Source: Epiperipatus broadwayi (lineage: Eukaryota; Onychophora; Udeonychophora; Euonychophora; Peripatidae). From it: a DNA stretch of 64,000 nucleotides. Made by a program: the position numbers and the translations under genes. The stretch is taken from NCBI GenBank assembly GCA_028023455.1, contig JAQFVV010000056.1, forward strand, positions 4,301,717 to 4,365,716, given 5' to 3'. Positions 22,886 to 35,360 of this stretch are shown piece after piece; positions within the stretch are counted from its first letter, which is position 1, and each line of letters opens with the position of its first letter. A model generated the notes under the pieces. It worked only from the letters and a program-made list of their open reading frames with translations. It was not told where the DNA came from and ran no database searches.

Positions 22886-23812
22886 CATTTCATAATTGTT
22901 TTGATCACATATCCATGTGTTTTCTTACATCAATAACTCTGATGGAGACTTATTTGTTGCTATATTGTTAATAAAATGCTGGTTATACATAGCATCCACT
23001 AGTGCTTTTGGTACATTCTTTATTCTAATTTCTTTCAAAACATTCTTACTTCAGGATGATAACATGGAGTAAGGATATGTTTAATTCCTTGATCCTGCAA
23101 GTAATCCTTAAAGTTCTGTGAAATAAAACCTTTACCATTGTCAGTCACCATTATTTTCAGATAACCATGCATAGCAAATATTATTTTCGGCACTGTTGTT
23201 ATGCATTCCACATTCATACTTTTTTCTAATATTATTCAGACTATTGGGAGAATGAATTCACTAGCATCTATTATATAACTGATTAAAAATCCTATACAAT
23301 ATAAATGGATATAGATCTAAGTGATTGTAGACTTTTTTCACAGTTTTAATTGTTTAGTGACATTTTGCAGTTTGTTGATGTTAGTGCATTTTTCGTTCAT
23401 CTGCTCAATATCACCATTTAAATTTAGCCACCATACATATGATCAGGTCAATGCTTCCATTCTCACAATTCCCAAATGACCTTGGTGCAGAAGATTCAAT
23501 ATGTGTGCTCTGGATTTGGGGGGAAATGATAATGCAATATACTGTCAACACACATTCTTTTCAGACTAAAAGTCCATTTTATACATTCTAAATTAGTTTT
23601 ACAACTCCCATAGGATATGTTTTAGAGCAGCCAAATTTAATTTTTTTCATGAATTGAATATAATCTTTGTCTTGCTTAGTCCACTCAGCTATAACAGAAC
23701 TAGTTAAAGTTGTGGAATTTAAGATGTCTATGTACTTTAATTTTTTCTAACTGCAATATTACTTCTCCTTATTATCAGGTAATCAAGATAAAGTATCAGC
23801 CTATACATTAAT
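22886..23812 (-). pseudogene. Gypsy-type pol relic: RNase H end, integrase zinc finger and core
   Basis: Read on the minus strand, the region gives in order NV*ADTLS*LPDNK (the end of RNase H, normally ADaLSRLP), then LLHQGHLGIVRMEALT and SYVWWLNLNGDIEQ with NEKC (the integrase HHCC zinc finger, about 23510-23395). After a decayed stretch follows the integrase core: FAMHGYLKIMVTDNGKGF, then GIKHILTPCYHP (23217-23035), with the catalytic Asp of the DNG motif. A later SPSELLM match lies near 22930. Stops and frame changes throughout show that it is dead. Reverse transcriptase and protease are missing. No LTRs could be defined. Confidence 0.8.
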
Positions 23813-24018
23813 ACCTAGAGATCAAACCAGTTTTTTCCAGCATCAGAGTAAAATCTTTATTTAACATGGATAGCATAACAATTTTACTCTAGAATTTAAC
23901 TATTACCACAACTTTTTTGCAGATATTCTGTTGATCGCTGTAGCCATCATGTCTGCATTTCGAAGAATAGATCTCCTTTTATCCAATTTTTATTAGATAT
24001 CATTGACAAACCAGATCA

Positions 24019-24425
24019 CTATCCACTCCAATTATTATCATTAGACTGCAAATACCCATAAACCAGTAATATGTTCTCTATTTTAATGTCAGTCAGCATC
24101 TTTACATTAATACTCTTATAATCTATCCCTCCCCTAAATTTGTGATTCATACTTTGGTTGTTAATTGTTTTGCACTCATTAAAATAATAGACAATTGCAA
24201 AATGACATTTGTTTTTACAGTTTCTGCACGTTTTATCTTGGTATATGCAGTTATTTATCAAATGTTCAAATTTACTGCAATAATAGCATATTTGCTTTTT
24301 TTTCTCTCTGCTGGGATTAAAATACTTTTTTTTGTTTTTTGTTTTATAAATGAGATTATATGTTTGATATAATTCTTCCATGAGACAACATTATTAATAT
24401 TGAATTCCTGAACATATATATTTAA
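24019..24425 (-). pseudogene. Gypsy-type gag C-terminus with two zinc knuckles
   Basis: The first knuckle, CYYCSKFEHLINNC, is a perfect C-x2-C-x4-H-x4-C. The second, CRNCKNKCHFAIVY, has the same spacing but its last Cys is Tyr. Paired knuckles at the gag/pol junction are usual in one group of animal Gypsy elements, where they bind the genomic RNA. The open frame runs 24381-24019. It lies just upstream, in the element's direction, of the pol relic, so both come from one insertion with the protease-RT part deleted. The 5' side ends where the hammerhead element starts. Confidence 0.75.
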
Positions 24426-24442
24426 TACTGTCATTTTCTGTT

Positions 24443-24668
24443 CATTAAAGTTTGAAGATTTTCTATATTAATATAAACTGGGCACTGATTATATATGTGT
24501 GTGGGAGATGATGGTTTGGACTGACTGATGAGTGCTGGTTCAGCATGAAATGTGTATATTGGAGATCATTTATTTTTTTCACATGTGTGTGGTCATGTGC
24601 ATCAATTGTATAAAATAGAATGGATAGTCGAAGAGAGCTTGAAAGTCTGTGTTCAATTTGCATTTTTA
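24443..24668 (+). mobile_element. Family-D hammerhead element, single copy
   Basis: This is a monomer of the repeat found as palindromes at 7.8 and 35.2 kb. It begins ATTAAAGTTTGAAGATTTTC and runs through the hammerhead ribozyme to GAAAGTCTGTGTTCAA, a decayed box B-like end. It abuts the Gypsy gag relic, so it probably inserted into or beside it. No direct repeat was found around it. Confidence 0.68.
24508..24569 (+). ncRNA. Type I hammerhead ribozyme (family D, copy 2)
   Basis: Core elements CTGATGA, GAA and the cleavage A are intact. Stem II is GTGCTG/CAGCAT (opened by a G-T pair). Stem III is ATG/TAT with a 2-nt loop. Inner stem I is CTGA/TTGG, which uses two wobble pairs where other copies have CCAA/TTGG. 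Outer stem I is ATGAT/ATCAT, separated by an internal loop. The retained pairing despite changed bases supports a real structure. Confidence 0.82.
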
Positions 24669-24670
24669 TA

Positions 24671-26149
24671 CATTACTAATTAAAGAATTTTTTTAAAAAA
24701 AAATTATATACATATATAATTATAATTTACTTAACACATAATTCGCAACATCTAATAATTATAAAGTTTTAATAAATTAGCTATAAATTAAATTATTAAT
24801 GTAGGATTTACAATATGACAAATGTAGTATTAGTAAGTTAGATCAGACTTTGCTCTATTCAGGACTTAAAACTACAACTATGAAGTGTGATTTCACTTTC
24901 TATTTAAATTATACTTTTTTCATTAATGTATATATTTTTGTGTGCACTTGATCAATATTGTTTCCAAAATTACTGGAATTTATGTTCACAGGTAAAGTAT
25001 GAAAAATAATATTCTGACTAGCTATGAGTTCATTATCGGTATCTAGAAGACAATACTGGTTATAAACAATTGTAATTTGGCATTAGTATTATCAATTTTT
25101 TAAAGCAAATTTTGTAATATTAGCAGACTTTTTTTATTTTATATTAAAAAAGAACTTACCATTAGTAGAATATTTTCTGCTAAAAAAATATTTATTTAGA
25201 TTAAGTAGAGAAATTCAGTATTTTTAAATGCATCCATTTTGTAAATAATGTTTTAATACAAACTTAATTTTTAAGTATGTCATGAGCAAAGCAGTTATAA
25301 TTGACTATAGAATTATGCTTTTGACCCTTAAATATAATTTTTAAAATGTTGAAAATTACTTAGAGTTTCTTCTGTTAGATGTCAACCTGGAAATGTCTTA
25401 GAGTTTACTGACAATTCTGTGTTTTCATTGACTGCAAGTGAAGGTAGATGTAACCAATGTAAATTGTGGGGAAATATGCTAAGAGAAAGTAATAACCTGA
25501 TATTTAGTTCTATGTATATCATTACTTATATCAAAGACAAAAGTTCTTGTTGTTATAAATATACAGTTTTTAAATTAACTAAACATGCAAATATGTTAAA
25601 ACATTCAGGTTATTTTATTTGCATAAAATAGTAGGAATAAAAAAAAACCAATTGCTTGTCTGCCAGTTTCATTACTATGATTTATCAGATTGCAATCATG
25701 GAAACTACAATAATAAATAACATTTTTGACTTTATTATTTTATTAAAATATTTTAATTTTTAAATTATTTGAATAATAAAAAATATAGACGATTCAGTAA
25801 AAGATAAATAAAAGTTTACCATCTTTTTACCTAATATTAACATTTATATTATGTCTAGAATTTATAACTAAATTAAACATTATTATTTTTTTTCATTATT
25901 TCTCTTTTTTACTTTTACATTATTGTATTTGATTACTTAGATTAATACAGAATTTGATCATCATGCCTTTCTTATATCATCAGAAAATTTCTTGTAATAA
26001 ATATAACAATGAAATTAAATTTTATGCATTCACATTTTCATTATTTATTTACATGCTCAGTAGTTTTGTCTTTTTTTTTTTATTTCTTTTTGTCATTTTA
26101 TTTTTTGCCTTGCTTTCTATCTTTATGTTTTTACTGGTTAGAATAGCCA
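24671..26149. other. A+T-rich DNA without recognised features
   Basis: No coding or element signature is seen. The 91-codon open frame at 25954-26229 encodes mostly hydrophobic residues read from T-rich DNA and is antisense to the LINE relic, so it is not called. Confidence 0.4.
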
Positions 26150-27090
26150 TATTCACTTGCAAGCAGCTGCTAATGATGAGGATGATAAAACACACTTTTG
26201 ATTCTGATAAGGTTTTTGCATTTATTTAATAACAAAAACAATGTTATTAGTATTTCTTGTTTTTCTAAAATTATATTGCATTTCTGATAATCATTTATCC
26301 ATGATTGGAATCAATCTATTAGACAATATTCTTAAAGTGTCTTTGCTATAATAGATGGTAATTATGATCTATAATAATTACTACTGTCTTTTTATCTTTA
26401 GGATTTTTATAAATTGGAATAGTAAAAGCATTTTTAAGATCAGGTAAATAAGTTTAGAGGTCCATTTCTTTAATTATTATTAATATTAAATCTTACATAT
26501 AACCATCATATTTCAAGATTTTCCCAGATATTTTATCCATAATTATATATTCCTAAAGATTGTTAACTTCATTAAGCAAAATATTTTTGTTCATAATTAA
26601 TTAAGTAGATAGGATGGATATATCACTAATAGATATTTCATTTTTTGATATTGTTATTCAAAAATATTTAAAATATTTCCCCACCTATTCAAAATATTCA
26701 CTTTATCATTTAAGTGAGGGACATATATAGACTTAGTAGGATTGTAATATCAATTTTTTGTCTATAATGAAAAGTGATCAAAAATCTTTGCATTTCAATA
26801 TATCAATCATTTTAAATTCTTACTGCCAGTTAATGAGTTTGAGTTTTATATCTCTATATTTATACTCATTATTTTGCCAAAAAAAAAAGCACATACTTAC
26901 TTCTATTATGTCACTTATAATAGAATCATTGCCAGATATCAGTCAGAATTTTTTTTAGTTAATTTAAAAATATATTTACTTGTATCTGCAATCCATCTCT
27001 TTAGAGAAATCCTCATATTATTAACATGAGAATCTCAAAAATCCAAATTTTCCATTTTAGTGGTTAACAGCTTTTGAAGTATATCATGTT
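26150..27090 (-). pseudogene. LINE reverse-transcriptase relic
   Basis: On the minus strand, broken frames give in order ILNRWGNILNIFE (the 'RW.ehF' linker), NEVNNL*EYIIMDKISGKIL ('Ei..Ai..lk.gKa.G'), NAFTIPIYKNPKDKK and then LSNRLIPIMDK, LSEMQYNFRKTRNTNNIVFV ('LsE.Q.GFRk.rsT.d.if'). This is the fingers/palm part of a LINE reverse transcriptase. The sequence stops being recognisable before the catalytic FADD. Many stops and frame changes show that it is old. It is unrelated at sequence level to the young LINE at 9-14 kb. The family could not be assigned. Confidence 0.7.
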
Positions 27091-29100
27091 AGTAACTGCT
27101 TCTAAATAATGAACATGATTTTTATTAATATGTTTGAAATAGCATCAATTATTTTAATGCAATTATCATTTACTTCAATGTTGAATATTCAGTGTAAGAT
27201 CTACCTGAAAATTGCATCCATAATGATTCTGTAATAATTTGTTTTACAGTTTGACTTCTAACTATAATGTGATTTATTAGATTACATTATTTTTAGTAGA
27301 GATACATTCAAGTTTTTCTACAACAATTTTTGGCCTAAATAAAGTGTTAAAATAGTCCTTTCATGTTTTTGTGCAAATAATCAATTACAAGAGATTATTT
27401 GAATAAACAGAGCAAATGCTTTTCTTTCTAATAATTTTGGTACAAAATTTATTATTCTATCAAATCTGGTCTTTAACAGTATAAAGGCAATAGTATTATA
27501 TATAAAGCAGTAGAAGCTTCCTTTTTCTTTATTTTCTGATTTTGATGTCAGAGATTAAGCATTGATAAAAGCATTTATATACCATTGCATAAAGCAATTT
27601 TTAAAACTATTATCTTTTCTAAGGTTAAACTTCACCACAAATTAAACATCAGATAGTCTCTTTTCACTTATCTACTCTACAAAAAAAAACTTGTAGTCAT
27701 AATTTAATTAAACTTCATTCCTCTGGGAAATTATTTTCATATCAGCTGTTATATCAATCTTAAATCTCCTCATTAAAATGCACTACAAAATTACCCATTA
27801 TCAATTTTACATTTGCTTCTATTATTTAGATGAGCATTTTGGTGATGATTTAAACAGATTGTGAAAGGTAGACCATTTTAAATTCATCTTTTTATGTCCT
27901 TTTATTTTCATAGAAGACAGAAAATGGGTAAATAATAATGCTTAAACTGACAATGCTTTAATAAGGTCCTTTGGAATTGAAGTTTATGACAATTCAAGTT
28001 CCAAAATAATTTTTAATAATTGTACTATCACATGTGCCTTATTTATTTATTCATTAAATTATATTTTGAATGTTTAATTATTCAGTGATTTTTTACTAAT
28101 ACAATAGTATCCAAATACATTCCGATACTTTATTTATATATAAAGACACTGAAATATATATATTAAAAGTTGTTTTTAATATGCATTAGTAAATTTTTTA
28201 TTCATTTCTACATTTCTCCTTTATAAATTAGGGTTATTACCATGACAAAACTAATAAATATACAGAGTATAAAAATATATAAAAAACGTCATTATATGAA
28301 ATAAAATATTTGAAAAAAAAAATCAAATTATAAAAAATTGAATGTGATTGTTGATATTAATGAATTTTTTTTGTATAATATATTAAAATTTATGTATAAA
28401 AAAGCAAATGCAACGTTCATTTTATGAATGCAAAACAAATTTTGATAAAAGAAGACAGTACATTGATATAAATCATGCGTAAAATTTACTATTATATATT
28501 ATTAGAAGCACCACATTATTATATATATATATAAAATCACCTATTTACATTAAAAATTCTTTGTTTTATATATATATATATATATTCAGATTTAAGCCTA
28601 TGTATAGTGTATGAATCAGATATTATAATAAAAAAACATTTGATTTTTATTATTATAAGCACTACTTATAAAAAATAGTATATAAAAAAAGTAGAATAAA
28701 ATAACCATAAATCAGAAAAAATAGAGGATAAAATTTTTTTTACATTTAAAATTTAAACTACAAGCAGTGTGATATATTGCTAAATTCCAGAGATTGGCAT
28801 AACACACTTGCAAGGTAAATTTAAACTAATCTATTTTTTATAAAATAAAGACATAATTAGAAAGGTACTGGAATGGAAACCTGTTAAATTAAAAAAATAA
28901 TATGAAATTAATGCATTTGAAAATTCATAGTGGTATATGATACCAGTTGTAGTTGTTGTAGGTTAATATTGTTTAGAATTTGGCACCGCTAGTGACAGAT
29001 GTTCTCTTGGAGCTATTGCTGTAAACCTTCTAGTGTTTTAATTTACAATCAAAATTTATCAGTTTTATATGGTAATAGTCAGCCACCAGATGTCAGAAAT
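27091..29100. other. A+T-rich DNA, possibly the decayed 5' part of the LINE relic
   Basis: I could not recognise an endonuclease domain. There are (TA)n runs near 28522-28585. Confidence 0.35.
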
Positions 29101-30350
29101 GGTTTGGATGCCATAATATTTTTTCCAAAACCTGGAACATGATTTATATTAGGACTAATCCCCAATTCTGTTATAAAAGTACTCTTATGTCCTGAAGTTG
29201 GCTGTGATATGCTGAATAATCCTATAGCTACCATATTCTATCTTAAATAATATGAAATACAAATTTTATAAAAAATTAAAACAGTAGTTTTAAAAGCTGC
29301 TCTCCAGATTTATCTTTATGTCTCTTCTCCATTTTATTCCATGCCCATTATATAATATATAGTTCTGGTATAAATCAGGAGACTATGGTTGTCTCTGATC
29401 TACATATTGAATGAACCATTAGTAGAAAATAGACATCAGAGAATATTAATTGAACTTCATAATATCAAATTTATTAGGAACAAGATAACTACAATTTTGT
29501 CATCAGTGAATTATTCAATATTTTATACTTCCAGGAAATCTATTAATATTCAAAAGAATTGCCTTTATTCTTAAAACTGTTGCTTCAATAAATTCAACTT
29601 CCTAAGCTATATCACTATATTCTATTCTTTCTGCAGATAATTTCCTTTTATAAATGTCATTGTCTGATGTTTGATGGATTTTAAATTGATAATCTGTATC
29701 AATCATCATTCCATAAACCTCTTTACTACAACAATAGTTATTTACTGACTCTAATATAAAACTCACAATGGTGTGAACACATTACACTTACTTTTTTAAA
29801 CTCTAACATGCATGCATACATGTTTGCACATTAGGTAATATGTTCGGGAAATGATTTTCTTATTAAAATTTCACTAACTTGTTAAGTAATAAACTGATTT
29901 TGTGATTTATATCTTTCAAATTTCTTCATCATCACCATAAAGCATTACTAAAAATCATCTAAATATATCACTCATATTGTATAACAACATTTGAAAATAC
30001 CAGAACTGAGATACTTTGCAAACAGAGTTGGCTGATAAAATGATTGAGAAATATATGTGTGCATAATTACATCATCAAATACATTCACCAAACAAAAAAA
30101 TATATATATAATAAAATTCATCCCTTATAATCTTAATTCACATTTAAGCCATAATGTAAAGCATTGTCTCAAAATTATTTCTATTGACATGTATAGTAGG
30201 GTTACATTAACTGCATATAGCAAAAAATAACTCAATAATATAATATTCGAAGATTCATTATTAAAATATCTTATATGGCTCATGGCACAGGGCTACATTA
30301 ACTCTCTTGGGCAAAATGCCCATAACAAAGCAGTAAATATTAACTTACAC
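29101..30350. repeat. Unclassified interspersed repeat, copy 2
   Basis: This shares the TTTTCCAAAACCTGGAACAT block (29121) and the ACATTAACTGCATATAGCAA block (30200) with the copy at 16.2-17.35 kb, in the same order and at similar spacing. The segment between the blocks has no recognised protein. About 340 bp of plain A+T-rich DNA follow. Confidence 0.45.
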
Positions 30351-30693
30351 CTCATATGTTTGGACTTAATAAACAAAAAGATTCAGGAACATCAAATGAT
30401 AAAAAGGCAAACTAATATAAACATATATATTTCTTTTTTCTCAACTAATCTTCCAATATTCAAGGCTGATCAATCCCAATTGTATTTAATATGGGCAATA
30501 AGGAGACATTTGGAACATTAATAAAAACAAATTCTTATTCTAATTATTTATTTCTCTTTGTCTGTATTAATTATGATGGAATTATATGCATTTTTTCTAT
30601 CTTTCAAACATTTATATAGACTTTTTAAAATTAATAAATGCATAAGTCTTCCCTGAAATCAAAACTCGTAATAAATTTATAAGTAAATATAAA

Positions 30694-30764
30694 GCGTTGG
30701 TGGCGTAGTGATTAGCATAGCTGCCTTCCAAGCAGCTGGCCCGGGTTCATTTCCCGTCAACTCA
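30694..30764 (+). pseudogene. tRNA-Gly(TCC)-like pseudogene or SINE head
   Basis: The sequence follows tRNA-Gly(TCC) closely: acceptor GCGTTGG, anticodon loop with TCC in CTGCCTTCCAAGCAG, and T arm CCCGGGTTCATTTCCCG. The 3' acceptor strand is degenerate and one base short (CAACTCA where CCAACGCA is expected). The T loop (TTCATTT) and the conserved D-loop GG are changed. An A-rich stretch follows about 16 bp later. It is therefore a tRNA pseudogene or tRNA-derived SINE, unlikely to be a working tRNA. Confidence 0.72.
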
Positions 30765-31099
30765 TTTGACATATGGAAAAAAAAATAAAGTTAAATGTTT
30801 TTAATTTAATAAGTAAGAGATATATTTAGTTTTAACCCTAACTAGTTTTCATGTGTATTTGTAAATTTTATCTTGCAGTAAGATCTTTTCTTTGAAACCC
30901 TTTCAATTTCATTAAAACAATGCGAAATCATTATATTTAAAATTATCTTTAAAACTAAAAACTCTAATATGTCAATTTTAAGCAACACATTTTAAGATTC
31001 TGATAATTAATTTTTTCTAAATCATACTCAGCTTATTGTGCAATATGAGTTGCATTCGTGCTATTCCTCCATCTCCAAGTCTACCTTCCCATATCTTGA

Positions 31100-31800
31100 A
31101 ATGTGTTTTACTTTAAAAAAAAACAAGCCAATAGTTTTCAGCAGTGTATTATATACTTTCTATTGTAAATATATTTTATATAAACATTTTCTTTGAGTTT
31201 CTGAAATGTTTAAAGTTAGTATTCCAGGTTGTTTTTTTTAACAAAAAGGTATTATCATTTCCTAAGCAATTGCTTTTGAAGTGCTAACGTTATTATTGAA
31301 AATATTTTATTATTATTTCTGCTTCATTAAGAATTTATAAAAATTTGAATATTGTTTTATGAGTCTCTCTTGTAAGGGAGCAAATATGATCATTTTATAT
31401 TTTGCCATGCCAGTTATTTGGAATGTGAATTGTTTATTTTATTTTAAAATAGTGCATTTTCAAGAAGTTGAAAAAATTCTCCAACTTCATTGACTGCTAT
31501 TGTATGAATCAAAATGTATAAAATCTCAAATAAAGATAAAACTTTCAAATACTTTATTCATTGAAATAGATGGGGTAAAAAATGGGTTGAATAGATACTG
31601 GAAAATTGTGCATCAGAGTTTTATGCTTTTTTTTCCTTTGGTATACCTAAGCCAATAATTTTCAGAAGTCTATTAATATCTTTGTATTGTAAAATGCATT
31701 TTGTGCAAACATTTCTTTTGCTTTGGTCAAATCTTCAATTTTTCAAAAGACGTTTTGATCATATTTTGAAAGTGCATTTTATGGTTATTAGCTTCAATTA
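31100..31800 (+). repeat. Diverged tandem duplication, period about 524 bp
   Basis: AAGCCAATAGTTTTCAGCAG at 31125 and AAGCCAATAATTTTCAGAAG at 31649 open two stretches that align for at least 75-80 bp (TTGTAAATATATTTTATATA versus TTGTAAAATGCATTTTGTGC). The duplication is old, and nothing coding was seen in either copy. Confidence 0.5.
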
Positions 31801-33299
31801 ATATTTACTTATATTAATTTATCATTTTAAGTATTTCTGAATGCAATTATCATTTGGTTGATTTCATAGCTTTTATGTGAAAAGTCTTTTTAAAAACCTG
31901 TAACATCAAATTCATTTATATATTAATGCATGTTGAAGATTGGAGAGTCTATACATATTGTGGCAAAAATAAATCTTGTGATGGTCAGGAGATTTGTTTT
32001 TGCTTTATTTTTCGGAATTAAAATAAAGGAAATAAAATTTTGTTTTGAAAAATATATTTACTATTTGTGAAAAAAGATCACAATAGTTATTTATATAAAT
32101 TATGAAAATACTGCTATTAAAACAAATCATATAAAAACATATTTGGTGTGATCATCATTGGGCAGAAGTCCACAGATTATCTTAGCATGAACATTATTTT
32201 TGACAAAGCAAAACTCTCCATACCATAGTGCCACCCTGTGCCAAACATTTTGTGCTAGTATAAGAGATGGTGATCATGTGATGTTTAGTGGTTTAACATT
32301 ACTTTAGATTGAAGATATTTTACTTACAACTTTTGGTGTGCGGTTTTATTTGATATTGATCAGATTAGACAGCTTTATCCATTTCTGCATATCTATATTT
32401 ATGTGTTATCAAATTACTTGTATAAAATATTTTTGCTAAGTTGTAAAATTGTATATTAAGACTGTAGGAAGAATGCATTTTCTATAAATCACATTATTAT
32501 ATTGTTTATAAGTATACTTGAAAATTTTATTTCATCACATTCTCTTGAAACATATGAATATAAATAAATATATGTGAAAAAAATTAATAACTCCCAAGTT
32601 GCATTTCATGTTGAATCAACACTCAATCAAGTGCTCCAGGTAAATTGTCTTACAAGTATCTTCATCATTTGCTCAATATTTATCAATATCTACCTACTAC
32701 GGTTCTGATAGTATAGATCCAACTTTAGTACTTGGTTATAGACTATGAACTTAAATCCATTGTGAATAAGAAGTGCCAATAAAAAATACTAAAAAAGTAG
32801 CATAAATTATTTTCACATAAATAATGTTTTTGTTGTTCATCAAAATTGTGAGAATAGTCATTGAATACTACTTAAAAAATTTTGCTGAGCATTTTAATTG
32901 TTATTTTAAAGTTATGTTTATAGGGATAAGAATAAAAGATCCTTTTTTTTAATTCTTGATTTAAGTCTTACTAATATTGACATACTTTTGAAAGATAGTT
33001 TAAAAGATTGGTGTAAAAATACACTTTTTATTAATGCCAATTAATTGTTGGTAAGTCTCATATGGGTTATTACTGTGATAGAACAGTAAACTTACTTAAG
33101 TAAAAAAAAACAATTTGGTCAAATAATTGGAGCTTCTGTGCTCAACTTTTTTTATTTAGTTGCTCAAATATCACATGATCCTACCATGTAATTATTATTT
33201 TAGGGGAAGTTAGTTTATGTAACTTTCTAGACATAATTTATTAATATACAATTTTTACAAAGAATTCAGCTGCAATTAGAACGATTCCGTAATCTACTA
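31801..33299. other. A+T-rich DNA; one G+C-richer patch
   Basis: The patch at about 32148-32300 (TGGTGTGATCATCATTGGGC, later GAGATGGTGATCATGTGATG) stands out in composition but matches nothing I recognise. The rest is featureless. Confidence 0.35.
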
Positions 33300-34069
33300 C
33301 AGCATTTCTCAAACTTTTTACATTATGACCCAACAAATTTGTTTGCACCGGTACCGCAAGCCAAATATTACAGAATTGTTATATTTCGCAATCTAACAAA
33401 ATAGAACTAACTATAGTAAAAAGATGCTGTTTGCATCTGTGTTAATATTTCTTCAAATTGAAGGCAACATTAACCGTTTCAAAAAATAAGAATCGCTAAA
33501 AATACTTCAATCTCTTGCTTAAAAAAAATAAAAACAAAATCAATAAAATTACAATTTTAGGAAAAAATGAAAATCGAATAACTAAGAAATAAAATTAACG
33601 ACCTATCCAATGATTCCGTTGTTGTTGTCTGTCTTCTATTAAAGTATTAATTCTTCTTTCGATGGAATTATTTAATCCTACCCTCATTGAGAACGTATGT
33701 CCAGACGATTTCAGAATTTATTTTCTTAATAATAACTATTGTTCTAAAATTAATTTTCTATTAAATAATTTGGCGGAAATAATAATTTTATGGTTTTTTC
33801 GTTCAAATTTTTTGAATTTGTAACCAAAATTTAGATAAATTATTTTGACTACTTTAAAAATTATTTCCAAACTCATCTGTTTACAATTCAGCTATTTTTT
33901 CTTCTTAAAAAGTTAAGTTGTTTGATTTGCAATAATCAGCCACATTTCTTTTCTTTTTTGTTGATTTTAGTCAAAGATGGGTACCGACCGCTAGTGTTAT
34001 ACAATTTATCTATAATTTCGCAACCCATAAAAATTTGGGCATGACCCATTCAAATATTAAGAAACATTG
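33300..34069. mobile_element. Non-autonomous hAT transposon
   Basis: The ends are CAGCATTTCTCAAAC and, reversed, CAATGTTTCTTAA, the short CA-starting inverted repeats of hAT elements. Subterminal GACCCA motifs occur at both ends (TTATGACCCAAC; GGGCATGACCCATT), a hallmark of many animal hAT families. The flanking octamers ATCTACTA and ATCTATAA agree at 6 of 8 positions, fitting a decayed 8-bp target duplication. The 770-bp interior has no transposase. It differs from the transposase relic at 4-5 kb, and no link between the two can be shown. Confidence 0.68.
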
Positions 34070-35199
34070 ATCTATAATATTTTTCTTTTGATAAGAAAGT
34101 CATAATCTTTTCCAGAAAATTGAACGGGTTTTTAATATGATTTTTTAAAACCGAATCTCTTTCATCTAATATCTCTAGTATAAGTTTATATCTTCTTATG
34201 GCTATTTAAAATTTTTTTTTCAAATTAGCAAACAAACAAAAAACAATAAATATTATCACTGACTGAATGACAAAAGAGATATGTATATATATATAATTAA
34301 TTTATATGATAAATAGATTTTTTTAAAAAATATATTGCAAAATTAATAGCTGAACAATATTTTTGTTTCTTAATTTACGACATAAATATAATATGACTGT
34401 TGTTGTTCAACAAGTAAAACAACTCAATATTTTGTTCGCCTACATTTTGATTAGCACATATATGTGCGGATGTCTGTAATCGTGCAATTGAGTACAGTTT
34501 TCTATCTGAAAAACTGATCCACTTAAACAGTCTGTAAGCATTAACACATAATTACTTTGTCGCTTATGCGTGCGTGTGTCGACATTTGTTTGTAGTATTT
34601 AATACAATATTTTTATTATCAAAAAGCATAACTTATTTACTTAATGATTGTTTTATAATTAAAAATGAATAAATATCAATCTGCTTTTTTTTTTTTTTTA
34701 ATTTGCTGACTTCTTGTTATCATTTCTCATTATTATTGTTAATTCATTTAATTTCTTCCTGCTTTCGACTATAAATTAATTAAATGCAACTTCAAATATT
34801 GAACAATGTTTTGAGTGTAAATTAGATTTCTCCATGAAAGTTAGTAGAGATAATTAGAGTTAAAATGTCATTTTAGTAATAGAGATTAATTGTTAAGTGT
34901 GGTAGGAAGTTTTTCATTAGAGGCTTTATTATTATTTAATATACATCATCCCGTCATTCAGTCAGAGAATTTTTATTTCAACAAAAAAGTGAAAAGGTTA
35001 TCAGGTTTTATACAAACATGCAATGATGTAATCAGAAAAAATGCCTTGCGTTAAACCAATTACATTTTTTACGGTTTTTAATTATGTAGCTAGATATGTT
35101 TTAAGCAATATGAGATGTTAAAATGTTTGAATAATTTCAAACAGATATATATATATATATTTAAATACATGTATAGTATTTATACTTTAAGCTAGATGT
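34070..35199. other. A+T-rich DNA with a few CpG-bearing patches
   Basis: CpG dinucleotides cluster at 34470-34590 (ATGTGCGGATG; TATGCGTGCGTGTGTCGAC) and (TA)n occurs near 35148. No gene is recognised. Confidence 0.35.
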
Positions 35200-35298
35200 A
35201 ATTAGAGGGGATTTAAACCCAGACTTTCAAGCTCCTTCAGTCATCCACTCCATCTTATACAACTGATATACATGACCACATACATGCGACAAAGATAA

Positions 35299-35360
35299 AT
35301 GATCTCCAATATACGTATTTCGTGTTGAACTAACACTCATCAGTTGGTTCGGATCATCAT
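35299..35360 (-). ncRNA. Type I hammerhead ribozyme (family D, copy 3)
   Basis: Read on the minus strand: outer stem I ATGAT/ATCAT, inner stem I CCAA/TTGG, core CTGATGA, stem II GTGTT/AACAC, core GAA, stem III ATA/TAT with loop CG, cleavage residue A. Stem II differs from the other copies by paired changes (GTGCTG/CAGCAT elsewhere), which is compensatory covariation. This is the best-paired copy in the window. Confidence 0.87.

Noticed and set aside
25954-26229. 91-residue hydrophobic open frame
   Set aside because: It lies antisense to, and partly overlaps, the LINE reverse-transcriptase relic and is phenylalanine/leucine-rich simply from poly(T).
30694-30764. Functional tRNA-Gly gene
   Set aside because: The acceptor stem is one base short and mispaired, and conserved D- and T-loop bases are changed.
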